The notes: generated by a model not told the origin, from the letters alone. DNA of 64,000 nucleotides from Elymus sibiricus (GCA_039707655.1 CM077676.1:433915379-433979378), one strand, 5' to 3'. Positions 10,600 to 23,727 are shown, counted from the stretch's first letter. Translations and numbers: made by a program.

Positions 10600-10970
10600 C
10601 AAGGATGCTAGAGTACCCACCTCCTAGGAGCCTCCGTGCCGTCCATTGCGCGGTGGTGTGCCGTGGGCGACTCTCTGGGGCTCTCTGTGCCGTCCGATCT
10701 GCCCCGGACGGCGCGCACCGGCAACGTGCCTCGGGGGTCCATGACGGGTGGACCGCGGGCGCGGCCGGGGCCATCGTCATCGGATGGTATCGATCGCGCC
10801 CGCGAGCACGAGGCCTCCTGCGTTGTCCCGCTTGTGATGGGGAGGCCGGACCCGCCTGTCGGCGTCTTCGGCCCCGTGCGGGCTTGTCCGGTCACGCCAG
10901 GCGTGGCGTTGTGCCCGCCTGCGCCGGCACTGAATGGGTACAGAGCTGCTAGGGCACGGTAGCCGGGTAC
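10600..10970. other. Isolated GC-rich island
   Basis: About 370 bp of very GC-rich, CpG-rich sequence with sharp borders to AT-rich flanks. Open frames run through it on both strands (up to 126 codons), which is expected from composition alone. No protein family recognised. Confidence 0.35.
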
Positions 10971-13115
10971 ATAGAATGCTAGTATCACCGGCTTTGACCA
11001 ACTCTGAAATACCCCTCTATGTATGATGACACCATCATTACTCCATCATATTTCCGAGCAAGCAAACCATTCCGCCTCGTTCACTAGTTATCTCCACAGT
11101 AGCAGTCGGTAAAGTTACCGTGTGCCCTCATCGCCATGTCCTGCCCATGGCCAGAGGTAATTACGTCGTAGGGCCTATCACTTAGAATAGGCTTCGCCCC
11201 ACTTTATACTAATAAAGCCACACGACCACACGATACAAGGCATCGAAGAAATGCTCATAAAATAATCAAACAGAAACCCAACACAACTAGTCGAGATTGG
11301 TGGTCACTATTTTTCTCATGTGATTCAACTTTACAAATACTCTGCCTGTTTAAAATCTGAAACAAATTGCTTGGTTTGCTGCTGGTCTGAATCCACTCAC
11401 ATGCTTGACTGAATTCAACTTGGTGCTATTGCTGTCACACCCTAGTGCTGAATGAGATAAACATCGCTGCATTGTTTGCCAATTCATTCATTTGCTTGCT
11501 TGCTGCCTCAAAAATAAATTCACTAGAGTTTAATTTAGTTGCATGCCTCTTGGAATCTTGTTGAGTGCTACTGCTGCCATAAAGCATACATGCTCTACTT
11601 CGGAGATAAGCTTTATAATTTATTTATGATTGCACATCCTAGCTAGTATGCCATCGTTAGCATGAACCCTGTCATAAGTTACATGCCTATTAATTAATTA
11701 TCCTTGTTTTCTTGCTGGTGCTTCTCTATTGAACCATTAATTGGTTTCATCAAGAAATCTGGGAGTACCCTTTTCTTTCACAAAAATATAACTTTTGTAC
11801 TAAGATTGTTTCAAGTTACTTGGGTGAAGAAGGACGTGAAGAAGTTACCCATCCTAGCTTATTGTTCTCTTTCATTGTCGCTGCTTATCTTTTTTTGTTT
11901 ACTTGCTGACTGCACAGATATGCATGGAGAAGAAGACCATCCTCTCCGTTGACGACACTTGTGCTGTGCGGTGGTAAAAATTCAAAGACCAACACTTGTA
12001 GCAGCAGCTCTCAAAGGTGCAGACCATGTTTTTGCTGAAATTTTTGTCAAGTGTGTGATATGTTATATTAGTGGATGGAGTTAAAGCATCATTGCAGAGC
12101 ATTGTTTTCTTGCTGGTGCTTCTGTATTGAACCATTGGTTTCATGAAGAGATCTGAGAGTACCCTTTTCTTTCAGAAAAAAAAAATAACTTTTGTAGATT
12201 TGTGAAGTTTGTGCTCTCTGCCATTTTGCTGTGCTCTATAGTTCTTTTGCGTAGGATGGTTGGGTGATATCTCTCTAATAACTGTGCTCTATAGTTCTTT
12301 TGCGTAGGACTGATGGCCACACTGCCATTTTGCTGTGCTCTATAGTTCTTTTGCGTAGGATGGTTGGGTGATATCTCTCTAATTCCTGATGAGGTCCCCG
12401 CATGATGTGAGTGTGTGGTTGATGGTCACGTAATAGCTAAGGTTTTTGTTTTGCTACTAACTGGTATCTTAGTTTGCACCGATCTAGCTAACTGTTACTA
12501 TCACCTAAACATGCTACTGGCTGGACACTATTTGTTAGCGCTCCTGTTCTTGGTGGATTAACTTTGATGCAGAAAATGTGTCAATTTTCTATGGCAAAAG
12601 CTTGATCTGAAACTGATGAAAACTGTAGTTTTTTATTTTCCAGATTAAACCTGGACCATAAGTAGTACTATACGCGCAAGCAAACATTTGAAGTGAAACT
12701 CATCCATGTATCCTCTGTACTGTACTGTAGATATAATTAATGTAGATGAATACATGTATATATGCCTTGCAGTTTTATCATGTGCATGGCATTCAAACAA
12801 CTAACTTGCTCTTGTCCTTGCAGATGGAGTAGGAGGACGAGCAGCAGCAGCAGCAGCAGCACGTGAGCCTGATGATGGAGTATGATAACCATAGAATTAA
12901 ATTCGGTTATCATGTTGGATATGACTGTGAACTTGTCGTGCTTGTGTTGGATATGACTGTGAACTGAACTTGTCGTGCTCGTGTTGGATATGACTATGTG
13001 AACTTCGTTTGGACTATGCGATGGATTTGATGTTATGTATGTGGATTTGATGTTATATATGTGGATTTGATGATGATCCCTGTTATGTATGTGGATTAGG
13101 GCCTGTAGGTATTTC
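10971..13115. other. Unassigned region, probably internal sequence of an old CACTA
   Basis: No intact gene. It holds two copies of a ~93 bp segment (11707-11799 and 12102-12195, starting GTTTTCTTGCTGGTGCTTCT), a tandem repeat (12219-12383) and an AGC trinucleotide run (12839-12862) just after a TTGTCCTTGCAG splice-acceptor-like site. The following GTTGGATATGACTGTGAAC repeats (12910-13000) look like 3' UTR sequence. Because the CACTA relic with GCCGACGGC motifs starts right after, this may be the tail of its gene. Confidence 0.35.
12219..12383 (+). repeat. Local duplication, 104 bp period
   Basis: TGCCATTTTGCTGTGCTCTA and the ~40 bp that follow occur at 12219-12279 and 12323-12383. A shorter third copy of the middle part (CTATAGTTCTTTTGCGTAGGA) lies between them at about 12288-12308. 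Confidence 0.8.
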
Positions 13116-13235
13116 AAATTGCAGGGCAGAAGCAAAAAGCAAACAAAAAATAAATTGTGGAGCACCTATATGCCGACGGCTAAATTGCAGGGCAGAAGCA
13201 AAAAGCAAACAAAAAAAAATTGTGGAGCACCTATT
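13116..13235. repeat. 66 bp tandem duplication in the host of the Copia insertion
   Basis: AAATTGCAGGGCAGAAGC begins at 13116 and again at 13182. Each copy runs into GTGGAGCACCTAT. The Copia element inserted at the end of the second copy, and the first copy shows the uninterrupted continuation into ATGCCGACGGC, confirming the pre-insertion sequence. Confidence 0.8.
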
Positions 13236-14924
13236 GATGGAAATATGCCCTAGAGGCAATAATAAAGTTGTTATTATTTTATATTTCCTTGTCCATGATA
13301 AAGATTTATTATTCATGCTAGAATTGTATTGACCGGAAACTTAAATACATGTGTGAATACATAAACAAATACCGTGTCCCTAGTGAGCTTCTACTAGACT
13401 AGCTCGTTGATCAAAGATGGTTAAGATTTCCTAACCATAGACATGAGTTGTCATTTGATAACGGGATCACATCATTAGGAGAATGATGTGATGGACAAGA
13501 CCCATCCGTTAGCTTAGCATATGATCGTTCTGTTTATTGCTACTGCTTTCTTGAATGTCAAATACATGTTCCTCAGACTAAGAGATCATGCAACTCCCGG
13601 ATACCGGAGGAATACCTTGTGTGCTATCAAACGTCACAACATAACTGGGTGATCATAAAGATGCTCTACAGGTATCTCCGAAGGTGTCCGTTGAGTTGGC
13701 ATGGATCGAGACTGTGATTTGTCACTCCGTGTTTCGGAGAGGTATCTCTGGGCCCTCTCGGTAATGCACATCATAAGAAAATTGCAAGCAAAGTGACTAA
13801 GGAGTTAGTTACGGGATGATGTATTACGGAACGAGTAAAGAGACTTGCCGGTAACGAGATTGAACTAGGTATGGAGATACCGACGATCGAATCTTGGACA
13901 AGTAGCATACCGACGGACAAAGGGAATTACGTATGTTGTCATTGCGGTTCGACCGATAAGATCTTCGTGGAATATGTAGGAACCAATATGAGCATCCAGG
14001 TTCCGCTATTGGTTATTGACCGGAGAGGCGTCTCAGTCATGTCTACATCATTCCCGAACCCGTAGGGTCCGCACGCTTAACGTTCGTTGACGATATAGTG
14101 TTATATGAGTTATGTGAATTGGTAACCGAATATTGTTCGGAGTCCCGGATGAGATCCCGGACGTCATGAGGAGTCTCGGAATGGTCGAGAGGTAAAGATT
14201 TATATATGGGAAGTCATATTTTGGGTTCCGGGAAAAGGTGCAGTTTTTTTCCGGTATTGTACCGGGAAGCTTCCAGAAGGTTCCGGAGGATTCCGGAGGG
14301 GTCCGGAAGTCCACAAGTGGGTCCACCACGTCCCATGGGCTGGCATGGGCTAGGGGGAGGCGCCCTGGCCTTATTGGGCCAGGCGCACCAAGTCCTCAAA
14401 AGCCCACGCAGCTAGGGAAGGAAAAAGGGAGAGTCCATGTGTGTACTATTCACGGTTACTGTTCACGTGGCACTATTCCTTCTACTCCAAGCCCCTACAC
14501 ATATATAAATAGAGGAGAGGGGGCGCCCCAAAGGAGACACAACATTGTCTTAGCCATGTGCGGCGCCCCCCTCCACAGTTCCGTCCCTCGGTCATATTTT
14601 CGCAGTGCTTGGGCGAAGCCCTGCGGAGATAGCATTACCATCACCGTCACCACGCCGTCGTGCTGCCGGAACTCATCCACTACCTCGCCGTCTTGCTGGA
14701 TCAAGAAGCCGAGAACGTCACCGAGCGGAGGTGCCGTGCGTTCGGTACTCGGTCGGTTGGATCAAGAAGTTGTTCGACGACATCAACCGCGTTGTTCTAA
14801 CGCTTCCGCTTACGGTCTACGAGGGTACGTAGACACACTCCCCCTCTCGTAGCTATGCATCTCCATAGATAGATCTTGCGTGTGCGTAGATTTTTTTTTG
14901 TTTTCCATGCAACGTTCCCCAATA
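13236..14924 (+). repeat. 5' LTR of the Copia element (1,689 bp)
   Basis: It starts TGATGGAAATATG; the last bases read CCCCAATA instead of the expected CCCCAACA, a mutated terminal CA. Relative to the 3' LTR it lacks about 35 bp near 14430. Confidence 0.93.
14511..14520 (+). promoter_or_regulatory. TATA box of the Copia 5' LTR
   Basis: ATATATAAAT lies after a C-rich segment and is followed by AGAGGAGAGG. The same box occurs in the 3' LTR at about 33819-33828. It is the expected U3 promoter position for this retrotransposon group. Confidence 0.7.
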
Positions 14925-14925
14925 G

Positions 14926-14938
14926 TGGTATCAGAGCC
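14926..14938 (+). other. Primer binding site, initiator-Met tRNA type
   Basis: TGGTATCAGAGCC starts one base after the LTR end. It is the standard complement of the 3' end of plant initiator-Met tRNA used by Copia elements. Confidence 0.9.
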
Positions 14939-16159
14939 AGGTCTATGCGTAGATGATATGCACGAGTAGAACACAAAGAGTTGTGGGCGGTGATCGTCAT
15001 ACTTCTTACCACCAACGTCTTATTTTGATTCGGCGGTATTGTAAGATGAAGCGGCCCGGACCAACCTTACATATCCACGTACATAAGACCGGTTCCACCG
15101 ACAGACATGCAACTTGTTTTGCATAAAGGTGGCTGGCGGGTGTCTGTTTCTCCTACTTTAGTTGAATCGAATTTGACTGCGGCCGGTCCTTGTTGAAGGT
15201 TAAAACAGCAAACTTGATAAATCACCGTTGTGGTTTTGTGTCGTAGGTAAGAACGGTTGTTGCTAGAAGCCCGTAGCAGCCACGTAAAACTTGCAACAAC
15301 AAAGTAGAGGACGTCTAACTTGTTTTGCAGGGTATGCTGTGATGTGATATGGTCAAGACATGATGTGATATACGTTATTGTATGAGATGATCATGTTTTG
15401 TAATTTATCGGCAACCGGCAGGAGCCTTATGGTTGTCTCTTTATTGTATGAAATGCAAGCACCATGTAATTGCTTTACTTTATCGCTATGCGTTAGCAAT
15501 AGTTGTAGAAGCAATAGTTGGCGAGACGACCACGACGCAACGATGGAGATCAAGGTGTCGAGCCGGTGACGATGGAGATCATGACGATGCTTTGGAGATG
15601 GAGATCAAAAGCACAAGATGATGGCCATATCATGTCACATATTTTGATTGCATGTGATGTTTATCCTTTATGCATCTTATTTTGCTTAGAACGACGGTAG
15701 CATTATAAGATTATCCCTTCACTAAATTTCAAGATAAAAGTGTTCTCCCCGAGTATGCACCGTTGCTAAAGTTCGTCGTTTCGAAGCACCTCGTGATGAT
15801 CGGGTGTGATAGATTCTACGTTCACATACAACGGGTGTAAGCCAGTTTTACACAAGCAGAATACTTGGGTTAAACTTGACGAGTCTAGCATGTACAGACA
15901 TGGTCTCGGAACACTGGAGACCGAAAGGTCGAACATGAGTCATATAGTAGATATGATCAACATGGAGATGTTCACCATTGATGACTATCCCATCTCACGT
16001 GATGATCGGACATGGGCTAGTTGATTTGGATCATGTATCACTTAGTTAACTTGAGGGATGTTAATTTAAGTGGGAGTTCATTAGTAATTTGATTAATTGA
16101 AATTAATTTATCATGAACTTAGTCTTGATGGTTTCTTTGCATATCTATGTTGTAGATAA
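14939..16159 (+). other. Copia untranslated leader
   Basis: About 1.2 kb between the PBS and the gag start with only short frames. A long leader is normal for the BARE/Angela group. No domain is present. Confidence 0.75.
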
Positions 16160-19100
16160 ATGGCCCGTGCTACTGTTCCGTTGAATTTTAATGCGTTCCT
16201 AGAGAAAGCTAAGTTGAAAGATGATGGTAGCAACTACACGGACTGGGTCCGTAACTTGAGGATTATCCTCATTGCTGCACAGAAGAATTATGTCCTTGAT
16301 GCACCGCTAGGTGATGGACCTGCTGCAGGAGCTGCTGCAGACGTTGTGAACGCCTGGCAGGCTCGATCTGATGATTACTCGAAAGTTTAGTGTGCCATGC
16401 TCTACGGCTTAGAACCGGGACTGCAAAAGCGTTTTGAACGCCACGGAGCATATGAGATGTTCCAAGAGCTGAAATTGATATTTCAAGCTAATGCCCGGGT
16501 TGAGAGATATGAAGTCTCCAACAAGTTCTTTAGCTGTAAGATGGAGGAGAACAGTTCTGTCAGTGAACACATACTCAGAATGTCTGGGTACCACAACCAC
16601 TTGACTCAGCTGGGAATTGATCTTCCGGTTGAGAGTGTTATTGACAGAGTTCTTCAGTCACTGCCACCAAGCTATAAAGGCTTCGTGATGAACTATAATA
16701 TGCAAGGGATGGAGAAGACAATTCCCGAGCTCTTCGCGATGCTGAAATCAGCGGAGGTAGAAATCAAGAAGGAGCATCAAGTGTTGATGGTTAACAAAAC
16801 CACTAGTTTCAAGAAAAATGGCAATGGAAAGAAGGGGAACTTCAAGAAGAACGGCAAGCAAGTTGCCGCTCCCACGAAGAAACCCAAAGCTGGACCCAGG
16901 CCTGAAACAGAGTGCTTCTACTGCAAAGGGACTGGTCACTGGAAGCGGAACTGCCCCAAGTATTTGGCGGATAAGAAGGATGGCAAAGTGAGCAAAGGTA
17001 TATTTGATATACATGTTATTGATGTGTTACTCACTAATGCTCGCAGTAGCGCCTGGGTATTTGATACTGGTTCGGTTGCTCATATTTGTAACTCGAAACA
17101 GGAGCTACGGAATAAGCGAAGATTGGCTAAGGACGAGGTGACAATGCGCGTCGGGAATGGTTACAAGGTTGATGTGATCGCCGTCGGCACGCTACCTCTA
17201 CATCTACCCTCGGGATTAGTTTTAGACCTCAATAATTGTTATTTGGTGCCAGCGTTGAGCATTAACATTATATCTGGATCTTGTTTATTGCGAGACGGTT
17301 ATTTATTTAAGTCAGAGAATAATGGTTGTTCTATTTATATGAGTAACATCTTTTATGGTCACGCACCTTTTGTGAATGGTCTATTCTTGTTGAATCTCGA
17401 TCGTAGTGATACACATATTCATAATATTGATGCCAAAAGATGCAAAGTTGATAATGATAGTGCAACATACTTGTGGCACTGCCGTTTAGGTCATATTGGT
17501 GTAAAGCGCATGAAGAAACTCCATGCGGATGGACTTTTGGAATCTCTTGATTATGAATCATTTGATACTTGCGAACCATGCCTCATGGGCAAGATGACTA
17601 AAACTCCGTTCTCCGGAACAATGGAGCGAGCTACTGATTTGTTGAAAATAATACATACCGATGTATGCGGTCCAATGAATGTTGAAGCACGCGGCGGGTA
17701 TCGTTATTTTCTAACTTTCATAGATGATTTGAGTAGATATGGGTATATCTACTTGATGAAACACAAGTCTGAAACATTTGAAAAGTTCAAAGAATTTCAG
17801 AGTGAAGTAGAGAATCATCGTAACAAGAAAATAAAGTTTCTACGATCTGATCGCGGAGGCGAATATTTGAGTTACGAGTTTGGCCTTCATTTAAGAAAAT
17901 GTGGAATTGTTTCACAACTCACGCCACCTGGAACACCACAGCGTAATGGTGTGTCCGAACGTCGTAACCGTACTTTATTGGATATGGTGCGTTCTATGAT
18001 GTCTCTTACCGATTTGCCACTATCGTTTTGGGGTTATGCATTAGAGACAGCTGCATTCACGTTAAATAGGGCACCGTCTAAATCCGTTGAGACGACACCA
18101 TATGAACTATGGTTTGGCAAGAAACCTAAGCTGTCGTTTCTTAAAGTTTGGGGATGCGATGCTTATGTGAAAAAGCTTCAACCTGATAAGCTCGAACCCA
18201 AAGCGGAGAAGTGCGTCTTCATAGGATACCCTAAAGAAACAATTGGGTACACCTTCTACCACAGATCCGAAGGCAAGGTCTTTGTTGCCAAGAATGGGTC
18301 CTTTCTAGAGAAGGAGTTTCTCTCGAAAGAAGTGAGTGGGAGGAAAGTAGAACTTGATGAGGTAATTGTACCTTCTCTCGAATTGGAAAGTAGCTCATCA
18401 GAGAAAACCGTTCCCGTGATGCCTACACCAATAAGAGAGGAAGATAATGATAAAGATCATGAAACTTCAGATCAAGTTACTACTGAACTTCGTAGGTCGA
18501 CCAGAGTACGTTCCGCACCAGAGTGGTACGGTAATCCTGTTCTGGAAGTTATGTTGTTAGACAACGGCGAACCTACGAACTATGAAGAAGCTATGATAAG
18601 CCCGGATTCCGACAAATGGCTTGAAGCCATGAAATCCGAGATAGGATCCATGTATGAGAACAAAGTAGGGACTTTGGTGGACTTGCCCGATGATCGGCAA
18701 GCCATTGAGAATAAATGGATTTTTAAGAGGAAGACGGATGGTAATATCACTGTCTACAAAGCTCGACTTGTCGCGAAAGGTTTTCGACAAGTTCAAGGGG
18801 TTGACTACGATGAGACTTTCTCACCCGTAGCGATGCTTAAGTCTGTCCGAATCATGTTAGCAATTGCCGCATTTTATGATTATGAAATCTGGCAAATGGA
18901 TGTCAAAACTGCATTCCTTAATGGTTTTCTCAAAGAAGAGTTGTATATGATGCAACCAGAAGGTTTTGTCGATCCTAAGGGTGCTAACAAAGTGTGCAAG
19001 CTCCAGCGATCCATCTATGGACTGGTGCAAGCATCTGGGAGTTGGAATATACGCTTTGATGAGGTGATCAAAGCATATGGTTTTGTACAGACTTACGGTG

Positions 19101-19319
19101 AAGCCTGTATTTACAAGAAAGTGAGTGGGAGCTCTGTAGCATTTCTAATATTATATGTGGATGACATATTGTTGATTGGAAATGATATAGAATTTCTGGA
19201 TGGCATAAAGGGATACTTGAATAAGAATTTTTTAATGAAAGACCTCGGTGAAGCTGCTTATATATTGGGCATCAAGATCTATAGGGATAGATCAAGACGC
19301 TTGATAGGACTTTCACAAA
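16160..19319 (+). pseudogene. Copia gag-pol polyprotein, 5' part (gag to reverse transcriptase)
   Basis: Translation starts MARATVPLNFNAFL at 16160. A TAG at 16388-16390 interrupts gag where a Gln codon is usual, and the frame then runs open for 989 codons. Visible in order: a CCHC zinc knuckle (CFYCKGTGHWKRNC, about 16913-16954); the protease core FDTG (about 17062); the integrase zinc-binding and catalytic parts (HTDVCGP, RSDRGGEY, NGVSERRN giving the DDE triad); and reverse transcriptase with YVDD (about 19154-19165). The frame enters CACTA 1 at 19320, and the remaining RNase H part lies beyond it. The protein would form virus-like particles, reverse transcribe and integrate the element in host cells. 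Confidence 0.93.
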
Positions 19320-19337
19320 CACTGGTACAAAACAGGG

Positions 19338-19612
19338 CTTTTGTCCCGGTTCCAGAGGGCCTTTAGTCCCGGTTCTGGAACCGGGACAAAACGATCGGGA
19401 CTAATGCCTAAAACCTTTAGTCCCGGTTGGCCTACGAACCGGGACCAAAGGTGCTCCACGTGGCCGCTGTGGGGCGCCCAGGCAGGAGGACCTTTAGTCC
19501 CGGTTGGTGTTGGTAACACCAACCGGGACTAAAGGGTCTCCACGTGGCCACTGCGCAGCACTCAGGCAGGAGGACCTTTAGTCCTGGTTGGTAACACCAA
19601 CCGGGACCAAAA
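19338..19612. repeat. Left subterminal palindrome array of CACTA 1
   Basis: Several TTTAGTCCCGGTT motifs in both orientations, including complete palindromes at 19493-19534 and 19574-19610. These are presumed binding sites for the element's own DNA-binding protein. Confidence 0.85.
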
Positions 19613-19959
19613 GGCAGCCATGCGTCAGCAGCTCGCAGGCGCTGGGGTTTTTGTTTTTCTTTGAAAGGGGGGTTTAGGGGTTTTGGAGGGTTTAGGGGTT
19701 TCATATTGTGTTAGCTAGCTAATAGAGAGAAGTGACCTCTCTTTCTCCGTGCTTGGTCGACGCTAGCTACTACATATAGAGAGAACTCGACGCTAGCTAG
19801 TAAGCAATGAAGGAACCATTAATTACACAACATCGTCATGCATGATCAATATATAGAGAGAAGTGACCTCTCTTTCTCCGTGCTTGTTGGTCGAACAACA
19901 AGTTTTCGTATATCTATTCGACGCTACTACAGATAGTACGCATTGATGCATATATCTAT

Positions 19960-22900
19960 TCAATAGGTTTGCAATTCCCGATGGCATTTTCCGTCTTTAG
20001 GAATGACGTGGTCAACAAAGAATCCCGCCAACTCCTCTTGAATTGCGCGTAGGCTATCAGCTGGTAGGAGTACGTTCCAGTTCTGCATGGTCTAATTTAA
20101 AGAAGGGGGGTCAATATATATATATATATATATATATGAATGGAATCAACACAATTGATGGTGATAAAATAAAATTATGAATATTGTTTACGTACTTCAA
20201 ATTGTTGTTTAGTGAAGCCCCTCTCGGTGGTCTTTTGGTGAATGAACTCGCAAACGTAGTATCCACATAACTCAGTTCCGGGTTCCTGCCACATGCACTT
20301 TACGAGAATAGAGTTCAATCAAAATGATAATCAACCATGATAATGGTATTGAAACTAGAATCAATGAGAGATGCGCGGAACTAGCTAGTACTACTTACTC
20401 TGGGTTGTTTAAATCGCAGCTCCGGTCTCCATTCACCCTTAACCCGCGTGATGAACTTTTTCCAAACCCTGCCCGGCAAAGAAAATGATTACTTGATATC
20501 AGGAAATGAACGAAAGTTGCCAATATAGTGCGATAATGATTGAACTTACTTCTGGAGCATTTCAATCATGTCCGCATACTCCGTAGCCTCTTTACGTCTC
20601 GAGTCCAAGACAGTTACTGCTCCCTCGTCAAGCTGAATGGCTAGCAGAATAAAGTGGAACCTGCGCGCGCATAACTCATCAATTACACTTAACCTCGAGT
20701 CAGCGAAACAGAATATGCAGAAGACAGTAACACTCACTTAAAGTTGTAAGGAAAGAGTATTTCCCTTTTGTTTTGGTGTCGAAGGAAAGAGCTGAGCAAG
20801 ATTTTCTCAGTCTCCTCGGGGATCTTCTGTACCGACCATTCATTTACGATATTTGGGTTAATGAACCCAATGTCATAGATTTGTCCTTTTTTAAATTCGA
20901 CGATCTTCAATCTGCATAATATAGTGAGGATAATTATATACATGCAATGAATGAGCTGAGCTAGAGACTTAATTACAGAAATAATACTTACAGACAATAA
21001 CAAGCCATGAGACTTTTGTCGAGGGCGGCTTGATTGTATAACTGAAAGAGTTCGTCAAATTCAACGAAGATTGAGTCAACTCCAACGAAGTCGTGCTCAT
21101 CCTTAATTCCCACCAAGATACTGCCCGTCCCATCCTTGCAGGTTTCCAAGTACCATTTATGTAATGTTCGCATCATCGTTGGTAGATCTCGTTCCAGATC
21201 ATCACTTCTGACGAGACGCTTCCCGTGCTGGTATTTAAAGGTGTCTACCGGCTTAGCGATTTCAAAATGTACATCATCGCCTAGGTAATCACCAGGATTG
21301 AAACCAGGAGCAACGACCGCTACCCCCGGGGTATCGGTAAACACCTTGAGCGGGGGGCACGATTGCTTTTCCTGTTCGCCGAGCTGGGGAATTGTTTTCC
21401 CACTTCTTGCACCAGTACTGCTACTTCTCGACCGACTCATAGCTTTGTCATATGTCTTTGCAATAATGCGGTCATAGTTTGATAGCGGCGGAGGCGAAGG
21501 TGGTCGCGTAAGGGCATCCAGAGTGCGATTCACCTTTACCGGATCTATTTTTTCCTTCGGAGGTGGAACTTTCCGTGCAAAATGGGCCTGCACTTCGGCA
21601 GCACTGATGTCCTTGTTTTCCTCGTCAGTCCTCTCATATGGTAACTTTGGAGGAACCCTGAGGCTTGGACCAAATTTGAATTTCTTCCAACCACCTATTG
21701 TACTGCTAGCCGCCGGAGCGGCGGCGGCTCTCTTCTGCCGTTGCTGACGAGGCGGAGTTCGCTGATGCGGCGGAGGAGGCGGAGATTCCTGATGCGGCGT
21801 AGGAGGCGGAGTCCGCTGACGCCGCGGAGGAGGCGAAGGAGGATTCTGCTGAGGGGCCTCCTCCGCCGGAGTCGGCTGACGCGACGGAGACAGCTGAGGC
21901 GGCGGAGACAACTGACGCGCCGGAGACGAATGAGGCAGCGGAGTCTGCTGAGGGGCCTCCTCCGGCTGAGTCTGCTGAGGCGGCGTCCAGTTTGGAAGCT
22001 TGATGTTCTCCTTTCTCCATAGGCAGGTACTCCTTAAGGCATTTTCCAGAAGATTATCCCCTTCACCTGTATGGTAGTCAAGCTCCAGCCCCTCAAATCC
22101 CTCCATTATTTCATCGACCGTGACAATAGCATAGCCATGTGGAATCGGACGGCAATGGAAAGTTCCCTCTGGTCGAGGAGGAAAAACAGAGCCGACCGCC
22201 GCCTTCAAGGGCAGGTTATGGCATTTCACCATTAGCACACAATGTTCAGCCTCCGTGATACTATCCACGGGGTAGCGAGGAGCCGTGATATCAGGCTGAA
22301 GGAGCTTCGTGGAAGCCACGCTGCTTCTCCACTGAGATGGTGGGGTAGCTTCTGGGGCAGTGTCGAAGGAAGTATCTTCGTGCCGCTGAGATGGTTGGCC
22401 GATTGCTCGCTGGCTCTCAAGTTCCTCTAGTTTCGCTAATCTTGCACTGAGCTTCTGCATTTCGCTTGCTTCCGCTTTCTTCTTTCTCTCTCGGCTTCTA
22501 TAACCACCGCTATCAGGAAACCCATATACCCACGGAACGGAGCCTGATGTGCCTCGTGTTCGTCCAGGGTGTTCAGGATTCCCGAGAGCCTGTGTCAGCT
22601 CGTCATTCTCTCTGTCGGGATGTAACCTCCCTTCCTGCGCTGCCTGGACTGCTTCCTCAAGCTTCTTGACGGGTATTGCAAGTTGAGCTTTCGTCCAAAC
22701 ACACTCCCCTGTGTCTGGGTCCAAAGTTCCCCCAACCCCGAAGAACCAAGTCCTTGACCGATCTGGCCAGTGCAATGTCGCTGGTTGGACCCCTTTAGCA
22801 AGCAGGTCTTGCTCAGCTTTGTCCCACGTAGGCCGGGCTTTGCTGTAGCCACCTGACCCCGTAACATGGTGATACTTCTTCTTTGCAGCATTTAGCTTAT

Positions 22901-23727
22901 TTGTCGCTGACCTTTGCTTGCCCTTGTCCGATTTCTTGTAGGCTACAAATGCGGGCCAGTGTTCTTTTATCTTCTCATATGGACCGGTGAATTCTGGAGT
23001 CTTGTCTTTCTCGACAAACTTTTTGTTCAAATCTTTCTTCCAGTTCTTGAATAGTTCTGCCATCTTCTTAAGAGCAAACGCCTTGACCTTATTCGGATCC
23101 GCCTCTGGTGGTAGGCTGAAATTTGTCATCAGCGAGGTCCAAAGATCATCTTTCTGTCTATCCTGGACATAAGAAACTTCAGGGTCCTTCTTCTTATTCC
23201 ATTCTTGGATGCTGATCGGGACGATGTCCCTAACAACCACTCCGCACTGATGTATAAATGTGTCCCTGCTCCGCTTGGGAGCAATCGGTTGGCCATCTCG
23301 ACCGACTTCTTCGATCGTGAACCTTTCATCCTGGGGCAACCTTTTCTTCGGGCCTCGTCTCCTTACGGAAGTTTGGCTCGATCCAGAGGGCTAATTAAAA
23401 GAAGAAAGAAGCGTTAATATATGTACATACAAAACAATTAATGCATCAAGTCAGCAGAGGCTTAATTAATATATGTATATATACCTCGCCGGACTTTGCA
23501 ACAGTTAAGGATCCCTCCTCCGTTCGGTCACCGGAGCCGTCATGATCTCCTTCTTCCTCCATTCGGTCACCGGAGCCGTCATGATCTCCTTCCTCCTCCA
23601 TTGGATCACCGGAGCCGTCATCCTCTCTTTCCTGACCATCGGTGTCGTTGAGAAACGACAAGGTGATATCACCTCCGTCGCGGATTATATCCCCCAACAA
23701 CTCTTCTTTGTCTAAGTCTCTATCCAT
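19960..23727 (-). CDS. CACTA 1 accessory protein: Transposase_24 (Ptta/En/Spm) fused to Ulp1-type C48 peptidase
   Basis: I traced seven minus-strand exons: 23727-23485, 23390-20992, 20911-20738, 20660-20550, 20468-20399, 20297-20196 and 20091-19960. All keep one frame, giving 1,076 codons plus stop. Most donors read GTA or GTG and all acceptors AG. The start MDRDLDKEELLG follows a TTTGCAG acceptor, so an upstream non-coding exon is likely. The N-terminal part is very acidic (repeated DGSGD/MEEEGDH). Next comes a plant En/Spm-type domain (LPPEADPNKVKAFALKKMAE to KKYHHVTGSGGY), then a proline-rich linker (Q-S-P-P-P repeats). The last five exons hold a Ulp1/SENP-like protease: His in FHFILLAIQ, Asp in VTVLDSRRK, Cys in ELCGYYVCEF. 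Such peptidases remove SUMO-like modifiers; the role in transposition is unknown. No stop or frameshift was found, in contrast to the copy in CACTA 2. Confidence 0.8.

Noticed and set aside
14238..14852. 204-codon plus-strand frame
   Set aside because: It lies inside the Copia 5' LTR; a related but broken frame appears in the 3' LTR. No domain.
20110..20140. TA microsatellite as a regulatory site
   Set aside because: A short (TA)n run in an intron of the fusion gene; nothing supports a function.
21706..22022. Plus- and minus-strand frames of ~100 codons opposite the proline-rich linker
   Set aside because: They are shadows of the CCG/CGG-rich repeat inside the fusion gene exon.
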